Shown piece after piece: positions 31,561-40,730 of a DNA stretch of 45,944 nt (positions within the stretch are counted from its first letter, which is position 1; each line of letters begins with the position of its first letter). The stretch spans positions 1 through 45,944 of the forward strand of contig PWVL01000071.1 of NCBI GenBank assembly GCA_003561875.1. The letters run 5' to 3'. A model generated the notes under the pieces. It was not told where the DNA came from, did no database searches, and worked only from the letters and a program-made list of their open reading frames with translations. This stretch comes from Desulfuromonadales bacterium. GTDB taxonomy: Bacteria > Desulfobacterota > Desulfuromonadia > Desulfuromonadales > Syntrophotaleaceae. The translations under genes and the position numbers were made by a program.

Positions 31561-32476
31561 TCAGGCAACTGGTTGCAGCGGAAGCCGCCGGCACCCGCTG
31601 TAACTGGAAATGTTCCACACCCCAGGCGACAATTTCCCCCGGGGGAGCTTTGGACAAAGCCTTCGGTACCGGCTGCCCGAGAAACCGCAGGGCTTTCCAC
31701 AGTTCCGCTCCGACAGCCGCCGCAGCGCCGTCGCGTTTGCTGATCTTACGTCCATCCGCCGCCAGCGCAAGAGGCAGATGGATATGATCCGGAACGGGAT
31801 ATCCGAGGCAGGACTGCAGAAAAATCTGCCGTGGCGTCGACGACAACAGGTCAGCCCCCCGCACAACCTGGGTCACACCGCTCTCGGCATCGTCCACCAC
31901 CACCGCCAGCTGGTAGGCAAACAGCCCGTCGGCCCGCCGCAGCACAAAGTCGCCAACCGCTGCTGAGAGTTGCTGTTCCCGGAGACCGAACACGCCGTCG
32001 ACATAACAGACCCGGTCCCCGGGAACCCGTATCCTCAGCGCCCGAGGACGCCGGCCCGAAGCGATCCGCTCCCGGCAGGTGCCCGGATAGACCGGCCCTT
32101 CCTCACCCGCATGGGGAGCACTGGCCAGGACCTCCTTGCGGGAACAGCCGCAGGGAAATATCAGTCCGGTCCCGCGCAGACGCTCCAGAGCCGCCTCATA
32201 GCGCGCAGTGCGACGACTCTGGTACAGCACCGGTCCGTCCCATACCATTCCGCAGGCTTCCAGAGTGCACAGAATCTCATCCGCCGCCCCCGGCACCACC
32301 CGTAGCCGGTCAAGGTCCTCCATGCGCACCAGCCAGCGGCCCCCGACCTGCCTGGCAAGGCAGTAGCTGCCGATTGCCGCAACCAGCGAGCCGAAATGCA
32401 GGGGGCCCGTCGGGCTGGGAGCGAAACGTCCCACCACCAGCGCCGTTTTTACGGTTTTGCGCCCGTCAACAGACAA
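31538..32476 (-). CDS. gluQ: Glutamyl-Q tRNA(Asp) synthetase
   Basis: GRFAPSPTGPLHFGSLVAAIGSYCLAR...CGCSRKEV...DGLFAYQLAVVVDDAESGVTQVVRGADLLSSTPRQI...GRKISKRDGA; short GluRS-like protein lacking an anticodon-binding domain. Confidence 0.93.
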   Translation of the reverse strand: MSVDGRKTVKTALVVGRFAPSPTGPLHFGSLVAAIGSYCLARQVGGRWLVRMEDLDRLRVVPGAADEILCTLEACGMVWDGPVLYQSRRTARYEAALERLRGTGLIFPCGCSRKEVLASAPHAGEEGPVYPGTCRERIASGRRPRALRIRVPGDRVCYVDGVFGLREQQLSAAVGDFVLRRADGLFAYQLAVVVDDAESGVTQVVRGADLLSSTPRQIFLQSCLGYPVPDHIHLPLALAADGRKISKRDGAAAAVGAELWKALRFLGQPVPKALSKAPPGEIVAWGVEHFQLQRVPAASAATSCLTTSWTKA

Positions 32477-32617
32477 CAGTCATCCTTTCTTCTATTGTTC
32501 CTTTTGCCACCAGCACCCCCAGCCACGAACCTCAAGCTCCGGTTCGCAGCAATCAGGACTCCTGCACCGTCAACCGCAGCAGCTGGCCAACTATTTAAAA
32601 CACCGTCTTTTTGAGCG

Positions 32618-32644
32618 TTGACAAACCGGGCCACAAGCTATATT
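32618..32644 (+). promoter_or_regulatory. Candidate sigma-70 promoter of the Rrf2 gene
   Basis: TTGACA at 32618 and TATATT at 32639 (15-bp gap; TATTCA at 32641 would give 17 bp). Confidence 0.5.
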
Positions 32645-32728
32645 CATTACCGTACAGGTAACGGATTAAAGTAACCCTTCTGCTCCCCGCCTGGCTGCCG
32701 ATATTTACCAATTCCGGAGGTTTTTTCA

Positions 32729-33160
32729 ATGGTCATTACAAGGGCGACGGAATACGCCATTCGCGCGGTGCTGCATATGGCCATGCAACCGCCTGGTGTT
32801 ACGGTGCTGAAAAAGGACATATGCCGGGAACAGGAAGTGACTCCGGCCTTTCTCACCAAAATTCTGCAACCCCTGATCAAGGCCGGGATTGTCGGCTCCC
32901 AGCGAGGGGTTCGAGGCGGATTTTATCTGAGCAGGAGCGCCGATACCATCACCCTGCTGGACGTAATACGAGCCGAAGAGGGCCCGCTCCACCTGAATCT
33001 GTGCCTCTTGAAGGATGGAAACTGCACGCGGGAAAACTATTGTCCGGTGCAACGGGTCTGGCAGAATGCTCGAGAACAACTGACCGCGACCCTCAACGGC
33101 TACACCTTTGCCCAACTGTCGGAAATGGCCCGCCAGAACCAACCGCTGCCCCCGCCCTGA
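32729..33160 (+). CDS. Rrf2 family transcriptional regulator with Cys motif
   Basis: MVITRATEYAIRAVLHMA...VTPAFLTKILQPLIKAGIVGSQRGVRGGFYLSRSADTITLLDVIRAEEG...CLLKDGNCTRENYCPVQRVW; CGGAGG SD. Confidence 0.93.
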   Translation: MVITRATEYAIRAVLHMAMQPPGVTVLKKDICREQEVTPAFLTKILQPLIKAGIVGSQRGVRGGFYLSRSADTITLLDVIRAEEGPLHLNLCLLKDGNCTRENYCPVQRVWQNAREQLTATLNGYTFAQLSEMARQNQPLPPP

Positions 33161-33193
33161 TGGCACCGTCACAGGACATGCGGGGAAAGCCAG

Positions 33194-33222
33194 TTGACTT
33201 TAAGGGAGCACTCCTGTAGAGT
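33194..33222 (+). promoter_or_regulatory. Candidate sigma-70 promoter driving the riboswitch-metX transcript
   Basis: TTGACT-17 bp-TAGAGT at 33194-33199 and 33217-33222, about 20 bp upstream of the riboswitch aptamer. Confidence 0.6.
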
Positions 33223-33242
33223 CCCAGGCTGACAATCTGCAA

Positions 33243-33348
33243 CATCTTTATCGAGAGTGGTGGAGGGTAAGGCCCTGAGAAACCACAGCAACCGGTTCGC
33301 TTCGCGCGAGTGTCAGGTGCTAATTCCTGCCCCGTACGGGGAAAGATG
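33243..33348 (+). ncRNA. SAM-I (S-box) riboswitch aptamer
   Basis: CATCTTTATCGAGAGTGGTGGAGGGTAAGGCCCTGAGAAACCACAGCAACCGG...CAGGTGCTAATTCCTGCCCCGTACGGGGAAAGATG; P1 CATCTTT/AAAGATG; upstream of metX. Confidence 0.95.
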
Positions 33349-33393
33349 AGGATGGCGTCGCGTGCGGCATGAAATGGCTTCATGTCCCGGATT

Positions 33394-33430
33394 ACGGCCC
33401 CTCCTGCATTGAGTGCTACGGGGCCGTTTT
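33394..33430 (+). terminator. Riboswitch expression-platform terminator
   Basis: ACGGCCCC-N18-GGGGCCGT followed by TTTC, directly before the metX SD. Confidence 0.75.
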
Positions 33431-33443
33431 CTGTTGGAGACCG

Positions 33444-34571
33444 ATGAACATCTTGGATCAGTCCGTAGGCATTGTCACAACCGAATATGCGACCTTCGAC
33501 AGGGAACTGCCCCTGGAGAGTGGACGTCTTCTGGGCCCCCTGACCCTGGCTTACGAGACCTACGGGCATCTCGCCCCGAACCGCGCCAACACTATTCTGG
33601 TAACCCACGCCTGGACCGGGGATGCCCACGCCGCCGGCCGTCACGCCCCCGAAGATCGCAAGCCGGGCTGGTGGGATGACATGATCGGCCCCGGCAAGGT
33701 TCTTGACACCAACCGCTATTTTGTCATCTGCAGCAATGTGATTGGTTCCTGCGGCGGCTCTACCGGCCCGACCAGTCTCAATCCCCGGACCGGACGCCCC
33801 TACGGACTGTCTTTTCCGGTCATCATGGTCCGCGACATGGTCCGCGCCCAGAAACTGCTTATGGAGAGGCTCGGGCTGGACACCCTGCTGGCGGTCATCG
33901 GCGGCAGCATGGGGGCCATGCAGGCCCTTGAGTGGGGTGTACTGTATCCCGAAACGGTCCGATCCATCATTCCCATCGCCGGCACCGGCAGCACCTCCCC
34001 CATGGCCATCGCTCTCAATGCCCTGGCCCGGCAGGCCATTTTCAACGACCCCCTGTGGAAGCGGGGCAACTACAAGCCGGAACATCCCCCGGCCGACGGG
34101 CTGGCTCTGGCCCGGGCGGTGGGTCACATCTCATTTTTGTCCGACACCTCCATGAATCTAAAATTCGGTCGCAGATTTTCGGCCCGAGACGGCATGTTCG
34201 ACTTTTTCGGCCAGTTTGAAGTAGAGCGCTATCTTGCTTATAACGGGCGCAATTTCATCGACCGGTTTGACACCAACGCCTTTCTCTACCTGGCCAAGGC
34301 CCTCGACCTCTATGACGTGGCCTGGAATTTTGCCAATCGCGAAGAAGCCCTCTCACGCCTCGACTGTCCTTCACTGTGGTTCGCCTTCAGCTCCGACTGG
34401 CTCTACCCGCCGCAGCAAACCGAAGATCTGGTCGCGTTGCTGGGAAAACTTGCGAAGCCGGTGGAATACCATCTGATTCAATCGGACTATGGTCACGACT
34501 CCTTCCTTATCGAACCGGAAAAGTTCACCCCTCTGATCAGCGCCTTTCTTGACCGGATGGTCACAACCTGA
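33444..34571 (+). CDS. metX: Homoserine O-acetyltransferase
   Basis: [33 protein letters not shown]...[31 protein letters not shown]...[14 protein letters not shown]...[12 protein letters not shown] at 33444 after GGAG. Confidence 0.95.
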   Translation: MNILDQSVGIVTTEYATFDRELPLESGRLLGPLTLAYETYGHLAPNRANTILVTHAWTGDAHAAGRHAPEDRKPGWWDDMIGPGKVLDTNRYFVICSNVIGSCGGSTGPTSLNPRTGRPYGLSFPVIMVRDMVRAQKLLMERLGLDTLLAVIGGSMGAMQALEWGVLYPETVRSIIPIAGTGSTSPMAIALNALARQAIFNDPLWKRGNYKPEHPPADGLALARAVGHISFLSDTSMNLKFGRRFSARDGMFDFFGQFEVERYLAYNGRNFIDRFDTNAFLYLAKALDLYDVAWNFANREEALSRLDCPSLWFAFSSDWLYPPQQTEDLVALLGKLAKPVEYHLIQSDYGHDSFLIEPEKFTPLISAFLDRMVTT

Positions 34572-34651
34572 CAGGGGCGGAGTCGGCGACGTTCCGCGCA
34601 AAAAAACCTCAACCCGCAACCGGCCTGGTTTATGAAAGCGTCTATTCTTTC

Positions 34652-34678
34652 TTGACAAGTGTCTAAAAAGCCTATAAT
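34652..34678 (+). promoter_or_regulatory. Candidate sigma-70 promoter upstream of cpoB/ybgF
   Basis: TTGACA (34652) and TATAAT (34673), 15-bp gap; an overlapping TAATTT would give 17 bp. Confidence 0.5.
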
Positions 34679-34739
34679 TTTTCTAGCCAGAAGTATTTTT
34701 ACAACTACGTGACAGTTTGTCAAATCTTCAAGGATCGCC

Positions 34740-35408
34740 ATGACTCTCACCACACGCCTCATCTGTCTGCTACTGGCAGGCGCGGCTCTCGGCGGCTGCG
34801 CTGCTTCCACAGCGCCCCTCGGCGGTTCCCGCGAAACGGGCGATGTGACTCGCCTCAGCCGCATTCAGCAACAGCAGAGCCGTCGCATCGAACAGCTGGA
34901 AAAGCAGCTTCTGCAGCTGGAGTCCCGGCTTGAGGAACAACAGGCCGCCACCGTCGAACTGCAGCAACGGGTTGCGCAAAACGACACTCGGGGCTGGCAA
35001 AAGACCGAACCGACACCGGATTTGACCGGACCGATCGTCCCCGTGGGATCACCGACGGAACTCTACCTGCAGGCCTTCGCCGACTACGCCGCCGGCCGCT
35101 ATTCGCAGGCCATTACCGGCTTCAGCGCTTTTGTCAGCCACTACCCCGGCAACAGCTTCGCCGGCAATGCTCAATATTGGCTCGGAGAATGCTACTATGC
35201 CCTCGACGACTTTCCGCAGGCGGTCCGGGAGTTTGAAAAGGCCGCCTATCAATACCCGGACAGCAGCAAGGCACCCGACGCTCTGCTACGCATGATTCCT
35301 GCCCTGCAGAAACTTAACCACAGCGGCCAGGCCGAGGAAGTACGGCAGCTCCTGCTACGGCGCTATCCCGACAGTCAGGCGGCAGCCAGGGCCAGGGCGA
35401 ACATTTGA
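34740..35408 (+). CDS. ybgF: Tol-Pal system protein YbgF/CpoB-like lipoprotein (coiled coil plus TPR)
   Basis: Lipobox LGGC; QQQQSRRIEQLEKQLLQLESRLEEQ; TELYLQAFADYAAGRYSQAITGFSAFVSHYPGNSFAGNAQYWLGECYYALDDFPQAVREFEKAAYQYPDSSKAPDALLRM. Confidence 0.9.
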   Translation: MTLTTRLICLLLAGAALGGCAASTAPLGGSRETGDVTRLSRIQQQQSRRIEQLEKQLLQLESRLEEQQAATVELQQRVAQNDTRGWQKTEPTPDLTGPIVPVGSPTELYLQAFADYAAGRYSQAITGFSAFVSHYPGNSFAGNAQYWLGECYYALDDFPQAVREFEKAAYQYPDSSKAPDALLRMIPALQKLNHSGQAEEVRQLLLRRYPDSQAAARARANI

Positions 35409-35413
35409 ATCTC

Positions 35414-35442
35414 CCGGGGACCAGCGATTTTCCCCGGCTTTT
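35414..35442 (+). terminator. Candidate terminator after ybgF
   Basis: CCGGGGA-N10-TCCCCGG-CTTTT. Confidence 0.6.
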
Positions 35443-35480
35443 AGTGAATCTCACTCTGTTCCCATAAATAGGGGGTCCTT

Positions 35481-36482
35481 ATGTCCAACATTCACAAAGC
35501 CCTGTTTTTCGGCTGTCTGCTGTTGCTGCTTCTTGCCGCTACGGCTCAGGCCGAACCCACCATCTACACCATTAAAAAGGGGGATACCCTGTGGGGGCTG
35601 TCGGAACGCTTCATAAAAGACCCCTATTACTGGCCGAACCTCTGGTCGCACAATCCCGACGTCACCAATCCCCACCTGATCTATCCGGGCCAGAAAATTG
35701 CTGTTTACGATGGCCGCATTGTATTTCTGCCCACCGAAGGCGAGCCGGTCAAGCCCGACGTTGAAAAAGTAGAACCGGTGCAGCCTGAAGTCCAGCCGGA
35801 ACTGGTGATCAAAACCTCCGGCAAGGCCGAGGGGTTTGTTACTCTTGCCGAGCTGGAAACTGCCGGGATTCTTGTCGACACCACCGACAGCCGCCTGATG
35901 ATGGCGGAAGGAGACACGGTTTTCATCAAAATGGACGGGATCGAAAACCTCCAGCCGGGCGATCTCTACACGCTGATTTCCGTTGGCGACCGAATCCGCC
36001 ATCCCAACACCCGCCGCACACTGGGCCATCAGGTCGCCGTGGTTGGTCAGGTGCGCATCGACGCTGTCGATCCGCCGGTGGCCACCGCCCTGGTGCTCAG
36101 CAGCGAAAAGGAAATCTCCCGCGGCGACCGCCTGATCCCCAGCCAACTTCCGCTGCAGGAAGTCACCCTGAAAAAGGCTGAGGCGCCTGTACACGGTGTT
36201 ATTCTCGGGGGCGAAAATGAAAAACTGGCCCTCAGCCAGTTCGATACGATTTTTGTCGACATCGGCTACGAGGATGGCCTGCAGGAGGGCAATATGCTGT
36301 ACATCTCCCGATCCCGCCAGGCCAGCCGATCGGCCCTGCGCGGTCACAGCGTCTCCCTGCCCGACGTTCTCCTGGGGGCAGCGGTAGTGGTCAGCACCCA
36401 GCCGGATACGGCAGCGGCCCTGGTATTGAAATCAACGGATGCCATCTATGCGGGAGACCGCGTCGTCACCGCCATGGACTAA
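35481..36482 (+). CDS. LysM peptidoglycan-binding domain protein with signal peptide
   Basis: MSNIHKALFFGCLLLLLLAATAQAEPTIYTIKKGDTLWGLSERFIKDPYYWPNLWSHNPDVTNPHLIYPGQKIAVY. Confidence 0.9.
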   Translation: MSNIHKALFFGCLLLLLLAATAQAEPTIYTIKKGDTLWGLSERFIKDPYYWPNLWSHNPDVTNPHLIYPGQKIAVYDGRIVFLPTEGEPVKPDVEKVEPVQPEVQPELVIKTSGKAEGFVTLAELETAGILVDTTDSRLMMAEGDTVFIKMDGIENLQPGDLYTLISVGDRIRHPNTRRTLGHQVAVVGQVRIDAVDPPVATALVLSSEKEISRGDRLIPSQLPLQEVTLKKAEAPVHGVILGGENEKLALSQFDTIFVDIGYEDGLQEGNMLYISRSRQASRSALRGHSVSLPDVLLGAAVVVSTQPDTAAALVLKSTDAIYAGDRVVTAMD

Positions 36483-36530
36483 AAACCTTTGCGGCACTCA
36501 GGCAAGACGACAGCGAAGACCGACTCCAGG

Positions 36531-36564
36531 AGGGGGATTGAATAGTGGTTCAATCCCCCTTTTC
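36531..36564 (+). terminator. Rho-independent terminator after the LysM gene
   Basis: AGGGGGATTGAA-TAGTGG-TTCAATCCCCCT-TTTC. Confidence 0.75.
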
Positions 36565-36587
36565 ATTCCAACCAGGCCCACAGAGCG

Positions 36588-37697
36588 ATGAATCAGGAAC
36601 AGTTTGACTGGTTGCGTCTGCACATGACCCCAGGGCTCGGCAGGGTCGGGCTGATGCGCCTGATGGAGACCTTTGGAACATCGACCGCGATTCTCGCCGC
36701 CGGACCGACTGCCTGGCGACAGAATGCCGGCATTCGCCCAGCGGTCGTTGCGGCCCTGCCCATGGTGGATGATCCCGACGTACAGAAAGCCGCTCGAACC
36801 CTCGAAGATCAGGGTGTCTCGCTGATCAGTTTCAAGGATCAAAAATATCCCGTCCTGCTGCGCAACATCTACGACCCTCCGGCCCTTCTCTACGTGAGGG
36901 GCCGCCTGCCTGATCAGCCGGCCCTTGCCGTCGTGGGTGCTCGAAGCGCTTCTTCAGCAGGCCGCCGCCTGACGACGGAAATCTGTGCACAGCTGGCTTC
37001 CCGCGACATTACCGTCGTCAGCGGCCTGGCCCGAGGCATCGACAGCGCCGCCCACCTCGGTGCCCTGGAGACGGGCCACACCGTGGCGATCCTTGGTTGT
37101 GGCATCGACCGGGTGTATCCGCCGGAAAACGCCGGCCTGTTCGAGCGAATTGCCGCAACGGGCGCGATTCTGTCGGAACATTCCCCCGGAACGCCACCAC
37201 TGGCGGGAAACTTTCCCGGACGCAACCGTATCATCAGCGGTCTGGCGCAGGGCGTTCTGATCGTCGAGGCCGCCGAACGGAGCGGCTCCCTGCACACCGC
37301 CGATTTCGCCCTGGAGCAGGGCCGGGAGGTCTTCGCCGTACCCGGGCCGGTCTACTCCCGAACCGGCAGAGGAGTCAACCGGCTGCTCAAGGAAGGCGCA
37401 CATCTGGTGACCGAAGCCCGGGACATTCTGGAAGTTCTGTGGCCGGAGCGTGCCGGCAGCGTGCCCCTGCGCACCGACGATCCGCTGTCGAAATCCCTGA
37501 ACGAACAGCAGCTTGCCGTCTATCAAACTCTCGGTGAAGAACCGCTGCACGTGGACGAAATCGCCCGGAAATGCCGCTTGACAGCCATGGAGCTTTCATC
37601 TATTTTACTGCACTTGGAACTGCAGGGGGGCGCAACCCAACTCCCCGGGACACGCTATATCCGCCAAAGGACCCCAAGGCAACGCGGAGGTTTATGA
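36588..37697 (+). CDS. dprA: DNA-processing protein DprA
   Basis: LAVVGARSASSAGRR...VVSGLARGIDSAAHLGALETGHTVAILGCGIDRVYPPENAGLFERIAATGAILSEHSPGTPP...FPGRNRIISGLAQGVLIVEAAERSGSLHTADFALEQGREVFAVPG. Confidence 0.97.
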   Translation: MNQEQFDWLRLHMTPGLGRVGLMRLMETFGTSTAILAAGPTAWRQNAGIRPAVVAALPMVDDPDVQKAARTLEDQGVSLISFKDQKYPVLLRNIYDPPALLYVRGRLPDQPALAVVGARSASSAGRRLTTEICAQLASRDITVVSGLARGIDSAAHLGALETGHTVAILGCGIDRVYPPENAGLFERIAATGAILSEHSPGTPPLAGNFPGRNRIISGLAQGVLIVEAAERSGSLHTADFALEQGREVFAVPGPVYSRTGRGVNRLLKEGAHLVTEARDILEVLWPERAGSVPLRTDDPLSKSLNEQQLAVYQTLGEEPLHVDEIARKCRLTAMELSSILLHLELQGGATQLPGTRYIRQRTPRQRGGL

Positions 37698-38176
37698 CCG
37701 GGAACTCCCTTAAAGAGCGGGTGCTGGCCATCGTCAGCATCATCGCCCAGCACGTCGCCGAAGAAAACCGGCTTCCCTCAAGCAGCGACATCGTCGAGGA
37801 ACTCCTCGCTTCGGGCTTTGAGGCCGAGGAGATCGATGCCGCTTTTCACTGGATGGAGAGTTTTTCCATGGAAACCGGTCCTGTCGAGACCAAACCTCTG
37901 ACTATTCCAAGCCAGCGTATTTTCACCGCGGAGGAATGTCTCGCCATTTCCTGCGAGGGGCGCGGCTTTCTGACGCAGATTCGCGGCCTGGGAATCCTCG
38001 ACCTGGCCGCCCAGGAAGAAATTATTCAAAAGGCCGTCCAGTCCTGCGAAGACGAAGTGTCCCTCTCCGACGTGAAAAACCTGACCGCCCTGACCCTGCT
38101 GACTCAATCGCACAATGAGTGGCTGCGGGAGGTGGACTGCTTCATGGACGACGACTGGACCCGTCTCTACCATTAG
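37694..38176 (+). CDS. smg: Smg/DUF494 family protein
   Basis: LVAIVSIIAQ-like N-terminus, LPSSSDIVEELLASGFEAEEIDAAFHWME...AQEEIIQKAVQ...; ATGA overlap with dprA and canonical smg-topA context. Confidence 0.88.
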   Translation: MTGNSLKERVLAIVSIIAQHVAEENRLPSSSDIVEELLASGFEAEEIDAAFHWMESFSMETGPVETKPLTIPSQRIFTAEECLAISCEGRGFLTQIRGLGILDLAAQEEIIQKAVQSCEDEVSLSDVKNLTALTLLTQSHNEWLREVDCFMDDDWTRLYH

Positions 38177-38184
38177 CGGCGGTC

Positions 38185-38213
38185 ACGGGCTGCGGGTCAC
38201 CGCAGCCCGTTTT
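38185..38213 (+). terminator. Rho-independent terminator after smg
   Basis: ACGGGCTGCGG-GTCA-CCGCAGCCCGT-TTT. Confidence 0.7.
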
Positions 38214-38281
38214 GCTTACGGCCCTGCCCGCTATCTTCTTGCGGCCTTGCAGATTTCTGCCAACAACCTAACGAGGCGTTC

Positions 38282-40645
38282 ATGGCTAGATCCCTGGTGA
38301 TCGTCGAATCCCCCGCAAAAGCGAAAACCATCGAGAAATTTCTCGGCCCCGACTATAAGGTACTGGCTTCCTACGGTCACGTTCGGGCCCTGCCCAGTAA
38401 ACAAGGATCGGTGGATGTGGAAGCCGACTTTCAGCCCCGGTACCACATTCTCCCCGAGAGTCAGAAACACATCGCACAGCTTCGCAAGGAAGCAAAAAAA
38501 AGCGACGAACTGATCCTCGCCACCGACCCCGACCGCGAAGGCGAAGCCATCGCCTGGCATCTGCTGGAAGCTCTGGGAATTGACGAATCCGGTGCCAGAC
38601 CTCAGGTCAAGCGGGTTACCTTCAACGAGATTACCAAAAACGCCATTCGTGAAGCCGTTGCCCATCCTGGCAATATTTCCCGCAACCTGGTCGACGCCCA
38701 ACAGGCCCGCTCGATTCTCGACTATCTGGTCGGCTTCAATCTGTCCCCCTTTCTGTGGAAAAAAATCCGCTACGGGCTCTCCGCAGGCCGGGTACAATCC
38801 GTGGCGCTGCGACTCATCTGTGATCGGGAAAAAGAGATCCAGTCCTTTGAGTCCCAGGAATACTGGACCATTGAGGCCGACCTGCAGACCGAAAAGGGCG
38901 ACGCCTTTCGTGCCCGGCTTTACGCCGTGGACGGTCGAATTCTGAAAAAATTCGATATTGCATCTAAAGATCAAGCCGCGCAACTGGTGTCGGAACTGCA
39001 GGGGCAGTCCGTTCAGGTAGCCACCATCAAACGGAGCGAAAAAAAACGGCAACCGGCGGCCCCCTTCACGACCAGTACCCTGCAGCAGGAAGCCAGCCGC
39101 AAACTCGGCTTCACCGCCCGCAAAACCATGAGTCTGGCCCAGAAACTCTACGAAGGAGTCGACATCGGCAGCGGTGCCGAAGGGCTCATTACCTACATGC
39201 GTACCGATTCCGTAGCCCTCTCCGAAACTGCCCGGCAGGAAGCAAGAGAGATCATTATCCGCGACTACGGAGTGGAGTTCGCCCTGAAAAAACCCCGGGT
39301 TTTCAAGAACAAGGCAAAGAACGCCCAGGAAGCCCATGAAGCAATACGACCCACCTCCATCGCCAACACTCCAGAGCAGGTCAGGACCTACCTTAGTTCC
39401 GACCAGTACCGCCTGTACCGCCTGATCTGGATGCGCGCCGTAGCCTCGCAGATGGCTGCGGCCCTGCTGGACGCCACCAGTGTCGATCTCAGCGCCGGCG
39501 ACCGATTCACCCTGCGTGCTTCAGGACAGGTGGTTCGCTTTCCCGGCTTCATGAAACTGTACACGGAAAGCAGCGACGATGACGAAGAATCCCAAGAAGA
39601 CATGCTGCCCCCGCTGCAGGAAAAGCAGCTTCTGGCGTGCCGGAAACTTTTGCCCGAACAGCACTTCACCCAGCCGCCGCCCCGCTACAGCGAGGCACGG
39701 CTGGTCAAGACCCTGGAGGAATATGGCATCGGTCGACCTTCCACCTACGCCTCCATCATCAACACGCTGACCGCCCGCAAATACGCCCGTCTGGAAAAAC
39801 GGGTCTTTTTTCCGGAAGACGTCGGCATGGTGGTCAGCGACCTTTTGAGTCGCCATTTCGAGCGTTACGTCGATTACCACTTCACCGCTCAGCTTGAGGA
39901 AGACCTGGACGCCATCTCCCGGGGCGAAGTCCGCTGGCAGCCGGTGCTCAAAGATTTCTGGAAACCCTTCATCCGTTTGCTCAAGCAAAAGGAAACCGAA
40001 ATTTCCAAACAGGATGTGACAACGGAAAAAACCGACCGGGAATGTCCCGAGTGCCGAAAGCCGCTGGTCATCAAACTGGGCCGCGCCGGGCGTTTTCTGG
40101 CCTGCAGCGGCTTTCCCGAATGCCGTTACACCGAAGCCCTGCATGGCGCTGCCCGGGAAGAGCCAGCGATGTCGGACCAGAGCTGTGACAAATGCGGCGC
40201 TCCCATGCTCATCAAGGACGGTCGCTACGGAAAATTTTACGCCTGTTCCGCCTACCCCGATTGCAAGAACATTCAGCCGCTGGTGAAACCCAGATCCCTC
40301 GGCATTCCCTGTCCGGAATGCAATGAAGGCGAATTGCAAGAAAAAAAGAGCCGCTACGGCAAAGTCTTCTACTCCTGCAACCGTTACCCCAACTGCAAGT
40401 ATGCCCTGTGGGATCAGCCCATCGCCGTACCCTGTCCGCAGTGCGGCTTTCCTGTCATCGTGGAAAAGATCAGCAAGCGGGACGGAACCTACCGCAAATG
40501 CCCCCAGGAGAACTGCGACTGGAGACAGGTCCTGGTGCCGCCGAAGAAAAAACCGTCACCGGCCGGGAAAACCACCAAAAAAACCCCTGCCGCAAAGAAA
40601 AACCCCGCAACCGCCAGGACGGCGGCCAAAAAAAAACCGACATAA
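38282..40645 (+). CDS. topA: DNA topoisomerase I with four C-terminal zinc ribbons and a Lys/Pro/Ala-rich tail
   Basis: [34 protein letters not shown]...[15 protein letters not shown]...[14 protein letters not shown]...[11 protein letters not shown]; four CPxC...C..C modules; tail [33 protein letters not shown]. Confidence 0.98.
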   Translation: MARSLVIVESPAKAKTIEKFLGPDYKVLASYGHVRALPSKQGSVDVEADFQPRYHILPESQKHIAQLRKEAKKSDELILATDPDREGEAIAWHLLEALGIDESGARPQVKRVTFNEITKNAIREAVAHPGNISRNLVDAQQARSILDYLVGFNLSPFLWKKIRYGLSAGRVQSVALRLICDREKEIQSFESQEYWTIEADLQTEKGDAFRARLYAVDGRILKKFDIASKDQAAQLVSELQGQSVQVATIKRSEKKRQPAAPFTTSTLQQEASRKLGFTARKTMSLAQKLYEGVDIGSGAEGLITYMRTDSVALSETARQEAREIIIRDYGVEFALKKPRVFKNKAKNAQEAHEAIRPTSIANTPEQVRTYLSSDQYRLYRLIWMRAVASQMAAALLDATSVDLSAGDRFTLRASGQVVRFPGFMKLYTESSDDDEESQEDMLPPLQEKQLLACRKLLPEQHFTQPPPRYSEARLVKTLEEYGIGRPSTYASIINTLTARKYARLEKRVFFPEDVGMVVSDLLSRHFERYVDYHFTAQLEEDLDAISRGEVRWQPVLKDFWKPFIRLLKQKETEISKQDVTTEKTDRECPECRKPLVIKLGRAGRFLACSGFPECRYTEALHGAAREEPAMSDQSCDKCGAPMLIKDGRYGKFYACSAYPDCKNIQPLVKPRSLGIPCPECNEGELQEKKSRYGKVFYSCNRYPNCKYALWDQPIAVPCPQCGFPVIVEKISKRDGTYRKCPQENCDWRQVLVPPKKKPSPAGKTTKKTPAAKKNPATARTAAKKKPT

Positions 40646-40655
40646 AGCACTCCAG

Positions 40656-40688
40656 ACCGACCGGATGACCCATCCGGTCGGTTTTACT
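40656..40688 (+). terminator. Rho-independent terminator after topA
   Basis: ACCGACCGGATG-ACC-CATCCGGTCGGT-TTTACTTT. Confidence 0.8.
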
Positions 40689-40730
40689 TTAAAAAGCGGC
40701 ATTCTGCTGCCGCGAAAGAGAGATCCAGAG

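Noticed and set aside
40323-40730. Upstream extension of the trmFO ORF overlapping topA
   Set aside because: The extension reads topA out of frame and crosses a strong terminator; the conserved TrmFO N-terminus begins at the GTG at 40731.
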